NCBI GenBank assembly: GCA_028281465.1
Contig: JANQJV010000179.1
Location: 1-32,615 of the forward strand
Direction: 5' to 3'
DNA: 32,615 nt
Origin: Azospirillaceae bacterium
GTDB lineage: Bacteria > Pseudomonadota > Alphaproteobacteria > Azospirillales > Azospirillaceae
The position numbers and the translations under genes are program-made. The stretch's first letter is position 1. Every line of letters begins with the position of its first letter. Shown here in pieces: positions 6,891 to 15,059 of the stretch. The notes beneath the pieces are model-generated. The model did not search any database. It was not told the origin of the DNA and worked only from the letters and a program-made list of their open reading frames with translations.

Positions 6891-9286
6891 ACCCGGGGCA
6901 CCGGCCGCCCTGCTCGCGCCGCGATGACAGAGAGCTCGGCCGCCAAGACATCGGCATAGCCGAGCGTGACCAGGGCGACCGCCTGTGGCGCCAGCGCCAA
7001 GGCAGCCTCCAGGCCGCACACCGGGATGCCGTTCAGGGCCGCGCCCAACCGCCCCGGCAGCCGGTCGACATACGCAGCCACCGCGATACCTTCGGCCTGG
7101 GCCAGGCTGAGAAACAGCGGCCCGATGCCGCCATGGCCGCCAACGCCGACGGCGATCAGGCGCTCGGGGGCATTCGGCCGCATCTGATCGAGCAACGCCA
7201 GACACAGGGCGTGGTGACCGGCATCCGGCCGAGCCGCGCGATGCAAGCGCTCGAGCAACATCCGGTCTGCCCGGGCCAACGCACCCTGCGGCCAAGGCAG
7301 CACGACCGGATCGGTGTGCAACGCGGCGGTCAGACAATGGCTGCCGGCCCGGTCGATCAGGCTGCGGGCCGCGGCCAACGCGCGGTCGTCGATCAACGGC
7401 CGGCTCAGCCGGCTGCCGTCGTTGAAGCTGTAGACGAGGTCACCCAGGCGACGGGCATCTTCTGCGGTCGGGAGCATGAGGCAGGCATAGAGCGGCCGCC
7501 AGGCATCGAGGCCGCTCCCCAGCAACGCACTGGCCGGTGTGCCCGACGGCATCAGGGTGCACAACGCATCCCGGAACGCAGCCATGCCGGCCCGGCACGC
7601 AGCGATCGCCCGGCGTTGTGCCGGCGGCACCGGCGGCGTGCGCCACACCGGCTCCACCGGCCCATCGGGCCGCAGCGGATCGATCGGCCGGAAACCGAGC
7701 GTGGTCGCTTCCAACCCAGTCAGCATCTCTTCCAGAATCTGGGGCGTGCGATAAAGAACGCCCGCCGCCGCCAGTTCGCTGCCACCGCAACCGAGATACA
7801 CCGAGAGTCGCGCCCCATCGGCCACAGCATCAAACACATCCCGGGTGGCATAAGCGAGAAGGTGGTGGAAGTGCCACGTTCCAGCGATCTCCGGAATCGC
7901 CTCCAAGGCGGCCTGGGTGGTGCCGCGGGCGCCCAAGTCGACGGTGGCAACCACCCCACCACCGGCCGGCAGAACCTGGCGCAAGTAGGCAACCAGCCGT
8001 GCGAGGCCAGCCCGTCCATGGCAACGCACCCGCTCCGTCACCGCCGGTTGAGCAAGATGGGCCTTGAGTCGATCGATCGGACGGGGGACGCCGGTGCCAT
8101 CGGCCGGCATCAGCGCCAATGCCTGCAAGCGCTGGCCGGCCGCAACCGCGAGCGCCGACGGAAGCTCGTCCAGCCCAAGGACGGCCAGGAATTCATCCAC
8201 CGTCAGGAATGGGTTACGCGTCACCAAATGGTCAACCGTGTCGGGCGTGAAACCGGCCAGTCGGACCGGCAGCATGGCTTCGCGCGACAGGCTGAGCCTG
8301 CTGACGTCGAGCGATACGCCGCGCCGCGCCGCGGCATCGGCCACCGCCTCGGCAAACACGGCTCCTTCGCGCATGAAGGCAACGACATGGCGCACATCGT
8401 CGGCGACACAGCGTTCGACCACCCAGTCACAGAACCCAGCGACCAAAGGGCCAATCATGGTCGCCCCCAAGTCGAACCAATAGTCGTCCGGTACCGGGGG
8501 AGGTGCCGCCAATCCGGCCAAACGGCGGACTGCCGTCTGCCGCTTAGCCGCCGGATATGCCAGCACCAGGGCTTCGCGCGCCTGTGCGGTGGCAAAGCGC
8601 GGGTCGGGCTGGTACAGATGGGTGGCCAGACCGGCCCGTGCCGCCATGGCGCCATCACCGTGCGGGTCGTCGCCGATGTGCACCCCCCGTGCTGGCGCCA
8701 TGTCTGGGAAGTCGGCGAGCATGCGTCGGAATAGACCACCGTCGGCTTTGGAACAACCGTGATCACAGGATACATACAGGCATTGCGGTCGCACGACCGT
8801 GACGCCACAGCTCTGCAGCAAGGGAAAAAGGTGAACAGCAGGCAGATACATGTCTGACACGGCGACCACCAGCCGGCCGGCGGCCAGAACCGCCTCAAGG
8901 AATCCGTGCACCGCCGGATTGACGACGCAAGCCTCGGCTTCCGTGGCCAGTTCCAGGGCGATCAGCCGACATGGATCCCCCAGCCTGGGCGGGAAGGCAG
9001 CGTAGATCTGATCGAGAGTCACCTCGGGACAACCGGTCTCAGCCTCCGCTGCAGTGCGGGCTCGTTGCTCAAGCCGCTGGCGCAAGGCAACGAAGGCGGC
9101 GGGACACAGAGCGGCATCCAACACGCCATCGGCCGCAGCTCGGACGGCGACTCGCTCGAACACGTCCTCCGGCGCCTCGCAACGACGCAACAGCAGCGTA
9201 TCGAAGACATCGATGCTGACCAGGTCGTACCCGGCCGGGTCCATCCTGGCCAAGACGCGGTCGTGCCGCCAGGCGAGCGCTGGCAT
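6806..9286 (-). CDS. Large HAD-type protein with C-terminal Rossmann-like domain (COG5610-like)
   Basis: An 826-residue protein. Residues 20-235 form a HAD-like domain: motif I in SIDVFDTLLLR (nucleophile Asp26), motif II in VVAVSDMYLP, and motif IV in HIGDDPHGDG. The residue two after Asp26 is Phe, not the usual second Asp, as in the predicted hydrolases of COG5610, so phosphatase chemistry is not assured. A long central part (about 280-690) has no family I recognise. The last 110 residues (LIAVGVGGHGGIG and LVTLGYADV) look like a nucleotide-binding Rossmann unit seen in sugar-modifying proteins. COG5610 relatives usually accompany glycosyltransferases; none is nearby. I chose the ATG at 9286 because AGGTG lies nine bases upstream; the frame is open to 9346 but without a Shine-Dalgarno. 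It follows imuA by 22 bases and its 3' end overlaps the amidohydrolase gene. Confidence 0.78.
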   Translation of the reverse strand: MPALAWRHDRVLARMDPAGYDLVSIDVFDTLLLRRCEAPEDVFERVAVRAAADGVLDAALCPAAFVALRQRLEQRARTAAEAETGCPEVTLDQIYAAFPPRLGDPCRLIALELATEAEACVVNPAVHGFLEAVLAAGRLVVAVSDMYLPAVHLFPLLQSCGVTVVRPQCLYVSCDHGCSKADGGLFRRMLADFPDMAPARGVHIGDDPHGDGAMAARAGLATHLYQPDPRFATAQAREALVLAYPAAKRQTAVRRLAGLAAPPPVPDDYWFDLGATMIGPLVAGFCDWVVERCVADDVRHVVAFMREGAVFAEAVADAAARRGVSLDVSRLSLSREAMLPVRLAGFTPDTVDHLVTRNPFLTVDEFLAVLGLDELPSALAVAAGQRLQALALMPADGTGVPRPIDRLKAHLAQPAVTERVRCHGRAGLARLVAYLRQVLPAGGGVVATVDLGARGTTQAALEAIPEIAGTWHFHHLLAYATRDVFDAVADGARLSVYLGCGGSELAAAGVLYRTPQILEEMLTGLEATTLGFRPIDPLRPDGPVEPVWRTPPVPPAQRRAIAACRAGMAAFRDALCTLMPSGTPASALLGSGLDAWRPLYACLMLPTAEDARRLGDLVYSFNDGSRLSRPLIDDRALAAARSLIDRAGSHCLTAALHTDPVVLPWPQGALARADRMLLERLHRAARPDAGHHALCLALLDQMRPNAPERLIAVGVGGHGGIGPLFLSLAQAEGIAVAAYVDRLPGRLGAALNGIPVCGLEAALALAPQAVALVTLGYADVLAAELSVIAARAGRPVPRVYRFPPLPEADSNPPSTPTALRPKSSAA

Positions 9287-9308
9287 GGCGGGAACACCTG
9301 GGCCGCGG

Positions 9309-10145
9309 TCAGGCGGCCAATCGGTCGGAGTCGACCGCGGCGGCATGGGACGGGGTGGCCATGGACGGGAGATCGCCGGGCGCCAGTGCCGTCTCAGCCA
9401 CGTCGATCAGGCGTTGGCCATCCCAGACCACATGCCAGGTATCAAGACGGCCAGCCCGGCACCGGTCCAATGTCAGCCGCCAGCATGGAACGGCCCAGCA
9501 TGAACCGACAAAGTTTGCCCGCTCCGGGCCAACCACACCGGGCCCAGTCAAACCGGGACCAGTCAAACCGGGACCAGGCCGGGTGGCAACCCGCCAGCGG
9601 GTCACCGCGGCGCTGAGCGTGCCGCGCGCCGCCGCCGGGTGCACCATGAGCGCTGTGACACCGCTGGCCTCGGCAGCCAATTGCAAACGCCGGCTGGCGG
9701 TCAACCCGGGCGGTGCCAACTCTGCCACCACCGCGGCCAGACCAGCACAACGCAGCCCCTCTTCCGTGGCCCACAAAAGCGCGTCGTTGCGCTCGGCCTC
9801 GGCCAGGATGACCCGGTGCGGCGGCAGGCCGAAGCGCAGCAGTCCAGGCGCATACAGCTCCAGGCGGCGACCGAGCCACAGCACCGGCCTGGCCTCCGGG
9901 CCCCGAGCCGCGATGCCAGCGGCCACCACGGCCGCAAACCCGATGGCCGCCGCCTGATCGGCTACACCGTCGCCCGTGATCTCGTGCAAACCGGCCAAGG
10001 GCAGACCGCCATCCGGCAAGGCGGCATCCAGACCGGCCAACCCGAACGGCCAGGCCTGCCCGGCCTGGCCGCCGATGCCTTCCAGGCGTCGGATGCGCGT
10101 CCGCAACGCGGCCAAAACTGCGGCCTTATCCGATCTATCGGACAT
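9309..10145 (-). CDS. imuA: ImuA, SOS mutagenesis cassette protein (RecA-fold)
   Basis: A 278-residue protein of the ImuA family, RecA-like accessory factors that work with ImuB and the error-prone polymerase DnaE2 in damage-induced mutagenesis. Recognisable stretches are LRTRIRRLEGIG, FGLAGLDAALPDGGLPLAGLHEI (residues about 37-60), PVLWLGRRLELYAPGLLRFGL, LLWATEEGLRCAGLAAVVAEL and LTASRRLQLAAEASGVTALM. The ATG at 10145 is the likely start: GGAAGG lies eight bases upstream, while the upstream in-frame ATG at 10178 falls inside the LexA box. Near the C-terminus a short tandem repeat adds GPGLTGPGLTGPG. Neither imuB nor dnaE2 follows; a large HAD-type gene takes the second position. Confidence 0.88.
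   Translation of the reverse strand: MSDRSDKAAVLAALRTRIRRLEGIGGQAGQAWPFGLAGLDAALPDGGLPLAGLHEITGDGVADQAAAIGFAAVVAAGIAARGPEARPVLWLGRRLELYAPGLLRFGLPPHRVILAEAERNDALLWATEEGLRCAGLAAVVAELAPPGLTASRRLQLAAEASGVTALMVHPAAARGTLSAAVTRWRVATRPGPGLTGPGLTGPGVVGPERANFVGSCWAVPCWRLTLDRCRAGRLDTWHVVWDGQRLIDVAETALAPGDLPSMATPSHAAAVDSDRLAA
9537..9577. repeat. In-frame 15-bp tandem repeat inside imuA
   Basis: ACCGGGMCCAGTCAA occurs about 2.7 times (9537-9551, 9552-9566, 9567-9577; one C/A difference in the first copy). On the coding (minus) strand each unit adds Leu-Thr-Gly-Pro-Gly, a flexible linker. Copy-number change would not shift the frame. Confidence 0.85.
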
Positions 10146-10170
10146 GGCATGCCTTCCAATCAGGGTTTTT

Positions 10171-10185
10171 GTTCGCATTATGTTC
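10171..10185. promoter_or_regulatory. LexA box (SOS operator) of imuA
   Basis: GTTCGCATTATGTTC is a perfect alphaproteobacterial SOS box, a direct repeat GTTC-N7-GTTC (GAAC-N7-GAAC on the other strand). It lies 26 bases upstream of the imuA ATG at 10145, where LexA would cover the promoter. No second box is visible on the + strand side for the divergent gene at 10431, which is about 245 bases away. Confidence 0.92.
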
Positions 10186-10430
10186 TAATCTGATTGGGCG
10201 CGCCGGTCAAGCGTTTGCCGCAATCAGCATTGAGCACAAACCATCACCACAAAAGGGTGTGCCCCCCGGTCCACCTCCGCCAGTAAACCAAAAAACCCGA
10301 GAATTTCAGGCACGTCTTCATGGGTCATCCATCTGGTGGGTTCCAGTTCCGGCACCTACTTAGTGCTCAGGAGAAATCTTCGGCAAACCGAGACACCGGG
10401 CCTCCTCATCACCTGTCGGACCGCGGCCGC

Positions 10431-11240
10431 ATGACCGAAAACACGCTGTACCACTCCCACCACGCGCTGGCCCAGAACCTGGTTGAAACGATTTTTTCGG
10501 CGATCTTGCAGACCTTCGACGATCGGGACGCCGTGACCGTGGCCGAGCTGAGCGAAGCCTTCGAGAGAATCCGCTACTACTGGCCGAAAGTGCTACCAGT
10601 ATTCGAGACAACCTGCCGGGAGTGCAGCGCGCTCAACCAGAAGAGCTATGTGCCGGACCGACGCCGACGCGATTTCCTCACCCGCCTCGTGTTCTCGCGC
10701 ATCGTCGACCAGGTGCCACGCCGTCCGCTGCTGCGCACCGACCACCCTTTCCCACATCTCCTCGCCCCGGGTCTGCAAGCGGTGATCCGGTCCGTGCTGA
10801 GCGGCAACGAAACGGAGATTTTCAACCAATTGGCACGCAGCATCTTCGATCAAGTCGGCACAGACCGCGACGATGAGGTCTGGAGTGTGATCGCCCGCAG
10901 CGACCCTTTGGTGATGCTGGCCAACCGCATCCTGATCCGGCTCCTGCTCAGCTTCAAGAACTTCAATACCCGGCGCTGGGAAGTCTTCCGCGTCATGCAG
11001 GGCACACTGGACGACAGCGTCTACAAGTTTGACGAGATCGCCTTCTGCGAGATATTCGACGCCCTGTTCGGCGATTTCCAAGAGCAAGTCAAAAGCGAGG
11101 AGATGCGTCTGCGCTTCAACCTCTTCCACGGCGACGACACCGCAGAACAGATCAACGCCGTGCTCTTGACCTACCAGCGCTACCGCCAGAGCCTGGCGGC
11201 GCCGTCTAGCGGCCGCCGTGCCGCCGGCAGCCGACGCTGA
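10431..11240 (+). CDS. Hypothetical helical protein
   Basis: A 269-residue protein that I do not recognise. It has no signal peptide or transmembrane segment and reads as mostly alpha-helical and amphipathic, with a conserved-looking core (FEEF-type acidic helices such as AVTVAELSEAFERIRYYWPKVLP, a CRECSALNQ pair of cysteines, and KFDEIAFCEIFDALFGDFQEQ). The C-terminus ends in an Arg/Ala/Ser-rich tail. The frame opens at 10320, but the segment before 10431 is low-quality sequence and the ATG at 10431 begins a clean polar helix; the Shine-Dalgarno is weak. It is divergent from the imuA promoter and precedes pgi by 128 bases. Codon use matches its neighbours, so it is probably a genuine cytoplasmic protein. 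Confidence 0.65.
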   Translation: MTENTLYHSHHALAQNLVETIFSAILQTFDDRDAVTVAELSEAFERIRYYWPKVLPVFETTCRECSALNQKSYVPDRRRRDFLTRLVFSRIVDQVPRRPLLRTDHPFPHLLAPGLQAVIRSVLSGNETEIFNQLARSIFDQVGTDRDDEVWSVIARSDPLVMLANRILIRLLLSFKNFNTRRWEVFRVMQGTLDDSVYKFDEIAFCEIFDALFGDFQEQVKSEEMRLRFNLFHGDDTAEQINAVLLTYQRYRQSLAAPSSGRRAAGSRR

Positions 11241-11283
11241 CATCCGCCGTTGGCTTGCCAGCCGGCGGCGCCAAGCCTAGCAT

Positions 11284-11342
11284 GCGGTTTCAGGCTCGCA
11301 CCGCCAGCCACACTGCGGCTGGCGGTGCGAGCCTGAAACCGC
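11284..11342. repeat. Perfect 26-bp inverted repeat (large hairpin)
   Basis: Arm 11284-11309 is perfectly complementary to arm 11317-11342, with a seven-base loop ACACTGC. The arms read GCGGTTTCAGGCTCGCACCG... and its reverse complement. It lies between the hypothetical gene (stop 11240) and the pgi start at 11369. There is no T-run, so it is not a standard terminator; a strong RNA hairpin, a repeat-element remnant or an mRNA end-protecting structure are all possible. Confidence 0.93.
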
Positions 11343-11368
11343 GCCACCGTCGAGATCGGATCGGACGC

Positions 11369-13057
11369 ATGACCCCGCACCCTCGCCCCCGGCTCACTGA
11401 CACGCCGGCCTGGCAGGCTCTGGCCGAGCATAGGGCCCGGCTCGCCGATGTGCCGCTCACCAAGTTATTCGACGGCGATGCCGAACGGTTCCGCCAGTTC
11501 TCGGCGGAAGCCTGCGGCATCCTGCTCGACTATTCCAAACAGCACATCACCGCCGAAACCATGACCCTGCTGTTCGACCTGGCCCAGCAACAGGACGTGG
11601 CCGGCTGGCGGGCGCGCATGTTCGCCGGTGAACGCATCAATAGGAGCGAAGATCGGCCGGTGCTGCACGTGGCCTTGCGCAACCGCAGCAACCGCTCGAT
11701 CGCCATCGACGGCCGCGACGTCATGCCCGGGGTCAACGGCATGCTGGCCAAGATGCATCGATTCGTCGACGCCGTGCGCTTCGGCACCTGGACTGGCTAC
11801 ACCGGCCGCCAGATGCGCGATGTCGTGCACATCGGCATCGGTGGCTCCCATCTGGGCCCACAGATGGTCGTCGAGGCCTTGCGACCGTATCACCATACCG
11901 ACCTGCAGGTGCGATTCGTCGCCAATGTCGACGGCACCGATCTGGCCGAAACCCTGGGCTGGCTCGACCCGGAAACAACCCTGTTCATCATCGCCTCGAA
12001 AACCTTCACCACCATGGAAACCATGGCCAATGCCGGCAGCGCACGCACCTGGTTCCTGGACGAAGGCGGGCCGGAGAGCGCCATCGGCAAGCATTTTGTC
12101 GCCATCACCTCGGCCCGGGGGGCAGCCGAGGATTTCGGCATCGACGCCGACAATCTGTTCGAAGTGTGGGACTGGGTGGGAGGACGCTTCAGCCTCTGGT
12201 CCGCCATGGGTCTGCCGGTGGCGCTCGCCGTCGGCATGGACCATTTCGAGCGCATGCTGGCCGGGGCGCATGCCATGGACGAACATTTCCGCACAGCCCG
12301 CCCGGAGCACAACATGCCCTTGATTATGGGGCTGATCGGCGTGTGGAATGTCAATTTCCGGCAGGCGGCCATCCATGCCGTCCTGCCTTATGACCAATAT
12401 CTGGCCCATCTGCCGGCCCATCTGCAGCAATTGGAGATGGAGAGCAACGGCAAATCGGTCGACCGGAACGGCCGCCCGATCGACCATGCTACCTGCCCGA
12501 TCATCTTCGGCCAGCCCGGCACCAACGGCCAGCATGCCTTTCACCAGCTCCTGCACCAGGGCCCAACTCCGGTTCCGGCAGATTTCCTGGTGCCCGTACA
12601 AAGCCACAACCCGTTGTTGTGCGATGCCGGATGGCACCACGATCTGTTACTGGCACATTGCCTGGCGCAGGCTGAGGCGCTGATGCGTGGACATGGTGCC
12701 GGCGCCATCGCTGCGGAACGACGCGCCGAAGGCGCCGCCGCCGATGACGACGACCCGGCCGTCCGCCACCGCGTCTGCCCCGGCAACCGACCAAGCAGCA
12801 CACTCCTGTTCCGCATGCTCGACCCGTACACGCTGGGCGCCTTGGTGGCCCTCTACGAACATAAGGTGTTCGTCCAAGGTGTCCTATGGGAGATCAATTC
12901 TTTCGACCAGTGGGGCGTGGAATTGGGCAAACGGCTGGCCGGGCCAATCTTGCGCACCCTGGCCGAAACCGACCCTGACGCGCCGCCGGTGCGGGACCAC
13001 GATGCCTCCACCAACGGACTGATTGCCTGGATCCGGGCACACAAGGGCAACGCATGA
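11369..13057 (+). CDS. pgi: Glucose-6-phosphate isomerase
   Basis: A 562-residue enzyme, near the usual length, interconverting glucose-6-phosphate and fructose-6-phosphate. Family blocks are [18 protein letters not shown] (about residue 153), the SIS-domain phosphate site [37 protein letters not shown], the catalytic-glutamate block [13 protein letters not shown] (about 353), [18 protein letters not shown] with the catalytic His (about 384), and a C-terminal lysine in [10 protein letters not shown] (about 520). The frame is open to 11255, but that extension translates the large inverted repeat, so ATG 11369 is the likely start. Residues about 440-470 carry an Ala/Glu/Asp-rich insertion. It precedes mutL by 55 bases. 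Confidence 0.96.
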   Translation: MTPHPRPRLTDTPAWQALAEHRARLADVPLTKLFDGDAERFRQFSAEACGILLDYSKQHITAETMTLLFDLAQQQDVAGWRARMFAGERINRSEDRPVLHVALRNRSNRSIAIDGRDVMPGVNGMLAKMHRFVDAVRFGTWTGYTGRQMRDVVHIGIGGSHLGPQMVVEALRPYHHTDLQVRFVANVDGTDLAETLGWLDPETTLFIIASKTFTTMETMANAGSARTWFLDEGGPESAIGKHFVAITSARGAAEDFGIDADNLFEVWDWVGGRFSLWSAMGLPVALAVGMDHFERMLAGAHAMDEHFRTARPEHNMPLIMGLIGVWNVNFRQAAIHAVLPYDQYLAHLPAHLQQLEMESNGKSVDRNGRPIDHATCPIIFGQPGTNGQHAFHQLLHQGPTPVPADFLVPVQSHNPLLCDAGWHHDLLLAHCLAQAEALMRGHGAGAIAAERRAEGAAADDDDPAVRHRVCPGNRPSSTLLFRMLDPYTLGALVALYEHKVFVQGVLWEINSFDQWGVELGKRLAGPILRTLAETDPDAPPVRDHDASTNGLIAWIRAHKGNA

Positions 13058-13112
13058 CCCAGCCGGCCGGCCACCCTGGCCGCGTCGCCCGACACCGTGG
13101 AGGCTGCCAACC

Positions 13113-15029
13113 ATGCCGATTCGCCGCCTGCCCGAGACTCTGGTCAACCGGATTGCCGCTGGTGAAGTCGTCGAGCGACCGGCCGCCGTGGTCAAAGAAC
13201 TAGTCGAGAACGCGCTCGATGCCGGCGCCAGCCGCATCGAGGTGACCGTGCGTGATGGTGGCCGGGCCTTGATCGCCGTCAGCGACGATGGCTGCGGCAT
13301 GGCCGCCAACGAGCTCACGCTGGCGATCGAACGCCATGCAACGTCCAAGCTGGCAGACGACAATCTACACCGCATCGCCACATTCGGCTTCCGTGGCGAA
13401 GCGCTGCCATCGATTGCCGCCGTCAGCCGGCTGTCGGTCACCAGCCGAACCCGCTGCGCCGACAGTGCTTGGCGGTTACAAGTGGAGGGGGGCGCCATCG
13501 GTGCGGTCGAACCGGCCGCTCTGCCACCCGGCACGCGCATCGAGGTGCGCGACCTGTTCTATGCCACACCGGCACGCCTCAAGTTCCTCAAGGCGCCGCG
13601 CACCGAACTCGACCATTGCCGGGACGGATTGGAACGGCTTGCCATGGCGCATCCCGCCATCGGCTTCCGTCTGACCGACGAGGCGCGCAACCTGGTAAAC
13701 CTGGGCGCCGGCCAGGGTGACCTGTTGCCGTCGCGCCTGATCCGACTCGGTGCGATTCTGGGCCGGGATTTCGCCGAAAACGCAGTACCCGTGGACGCAT
13801 CCCGCGACGGCGTCCGGTTGACCGGCTTCATTGCCCTGCCAACCTTGAACCGGCCGACAGCACGCCAACAATATCTGTTCGTCAACAATCGGCCGGTACG
13901 TGACAAGCTGCTGCTCGGTGCCGTACGCGGCGCCTATGGCGATCTGGTGCCACGCGACCGCCATCCCCTGCTGGCTTTGTTCCTCACGCTGCCGTTGCCG
14001 GAGGTCGATGTGAACGTCCATCCGGCCAAGGCCGAAGTACGCTTCCGCGACCCGACCCTGATTCGCGGCCTGGTGGTCAGCGGCCTGCGCCATGCTCTGG
14101 AGACGGCCGGACACCGCGCCGCCACCGCCGGCGGGACGGCGGCGGTGGCGGCCTTGCAGTCCATGGCCGGACCGCGACCAGGTGTCCGCGGTCCCGGGTC
14201 ACCACCGCTCGGTTTGGCCGAAACCGCAGCCGCCTTCCAGGCACCGCTGCACCGCCTCGACGCCAGTCCAACGGCGCCGAACACCGGCGACACGCTGGCC
14301 AGCCCACACACCGGGCACCCCGCGTCGGCCAACACGGCGGACATCACTGTCTCCTCCGATGGCGTTGCCACGGCGTTGGCCGAAGCGGACAATCGCTTTC
14401 CGCTCGGCGCCGCCCGAGCCCAAGTCCACGGAACCTATATCGTCGCCCAGACGCGCGACGGCATCGTTTTGGTCGATCAGCATGCAGCACACGAACGGTT
14501 GGTTTACGAACGCCTCAAAGCCGGTGTGACCAATGGCGGACTGGCCCGGCAGATGCTGCTCGTGCCTGAAGTGGTCGAGCTGGACGAGGCCGATGTGGTG
14601 CGCCTGTGCGCTGCTGCCGGACCCCTGGCCCACTTCGGGCTGGAACTGGAGCAGTTTGGCCCCGGGTGCATCTTGGTGCGCGCCGTGCCCGCCCTGCTCG
14701 GTCATCCGGATGTGGCCGGTCTGGTCCGCGATCTGGCCGATCAGCTAGCCGAAGGTGGATTGGTTGCGGATGATCTGGTCGCCGGGGACGAAGGCGATGG
14801 CGCCACGAGCGGCCGTGCCGGAACGCTGGGAGCACGAATCGACGCCGTCTGTTCGCGCATCGCGTGCCACGGTTCCGTGCGTGCCGGCCGACGGCTGAAC
14901 GGCGAGGAGATGAATGCGCTGCTACGCCAGATGGAGGCAACGCCGTTCAGCGGTCAATGCAACCATGGCCGACCAACCTATGTGGAACTCAAGCTGAGCG
15001 ATATCGAACGACTGTTCGCGCGCCGGTGA
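13113..15029 (+). CDS. mutL: DNA mismatch repair protein MutL
   Basis: A 638-residue GHKL ATPase and nicking endonuclease of methyl-independent mismatch repair. The N-terminal ATPase shows [13 protein letters not shown] (motif I), DDGCGM (II), the [15 protein letters not shown] lid and the [19 protein letters not shown] block, all within residues 30-160. Residues about 330-425 form a disordered Ala/Gly/Thr/Pro linker. The C-terminal domain has the metal-binding endonuclease motif [12 protein letters not shown] (DQHA-x2-E-x4-E), an ACHxxxR-like [11 protein letters not shown] and a final GQCNHGRPT, so this is an endonuclease-competent MutL, as expected in species lacking MutH. The start at 13113 has GTGGAGG upstream and the normal [22 protein letters not shown] beginning. 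The kinase gene follows after 30 bases. Confidence 0.97.
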   Translation: MPIRRLPETLVNRIAAGEVVERPAAVVKELVENALDAGASRIEVTVRDGGRALIAVSDDGCGMAANELTLAIERHATSKLADDNLHRIATFGFRGEALPSIAAVSRLSVTSRTRCADSAWRLQVEGGAIGAVEPAALPPGTRIEVRDLFYATPARLKFLKAPRTELDHCRDGLERLAMAHPAIGFRLTDEARNLVNLGAGQGDLLPSRLIRLGAILGRDFAENAVPVDASRDGVRLTGFIALPTLNRPTARQQYLFVNNRPVRDKLLLGAVRGAYGDLVPRDRHPLLALFLTLPLPEVDVNVHPAKAEVRFRDPTLIRGLVVSGLRHALETAGHRAATAGGTAAVAALQSMAGPRPGVRGPGSPPLGLAETAAAFQAPLHRLDASPTAPNTGDTLASPHTGHPASANTADITVSSDGVATALAEADNRFPLGAARAQVHGTYIVAQTRDGIVLVDQHAAHERLVYERLKAGVTNGGLARQMLLVPEVVELDEADVVRLCAAAGPLAHFGLELEQFGPGCILVRAVPALLGHPDVAGLVRDLADQLAEGGLVADDLVAGDEGDGATSGRAGTLGARIDAVCSRIACHGSVRAGRRLNGEEMNALLRQMEATPFSGQCNHGRPTYVELKLSDIERLFARR

Positions 15030-15059
15030 CGCCGGCCCACCCGAAACCGGCCACAGACC

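Noticed and set aside
7133-8734. 533-codon plus-strand frame opposite the HAD-type gene
   Set aside because: The translation is Arg/Gln/His-rich without domain motifs, and the minus strand carries clear HAD motifs.
11465-12640. 391-codon minus-strand frame opposite pgi
   Set aside because: It is complementary to an unmistakable Pgi; high GC leaves the opposite frame open by chance.
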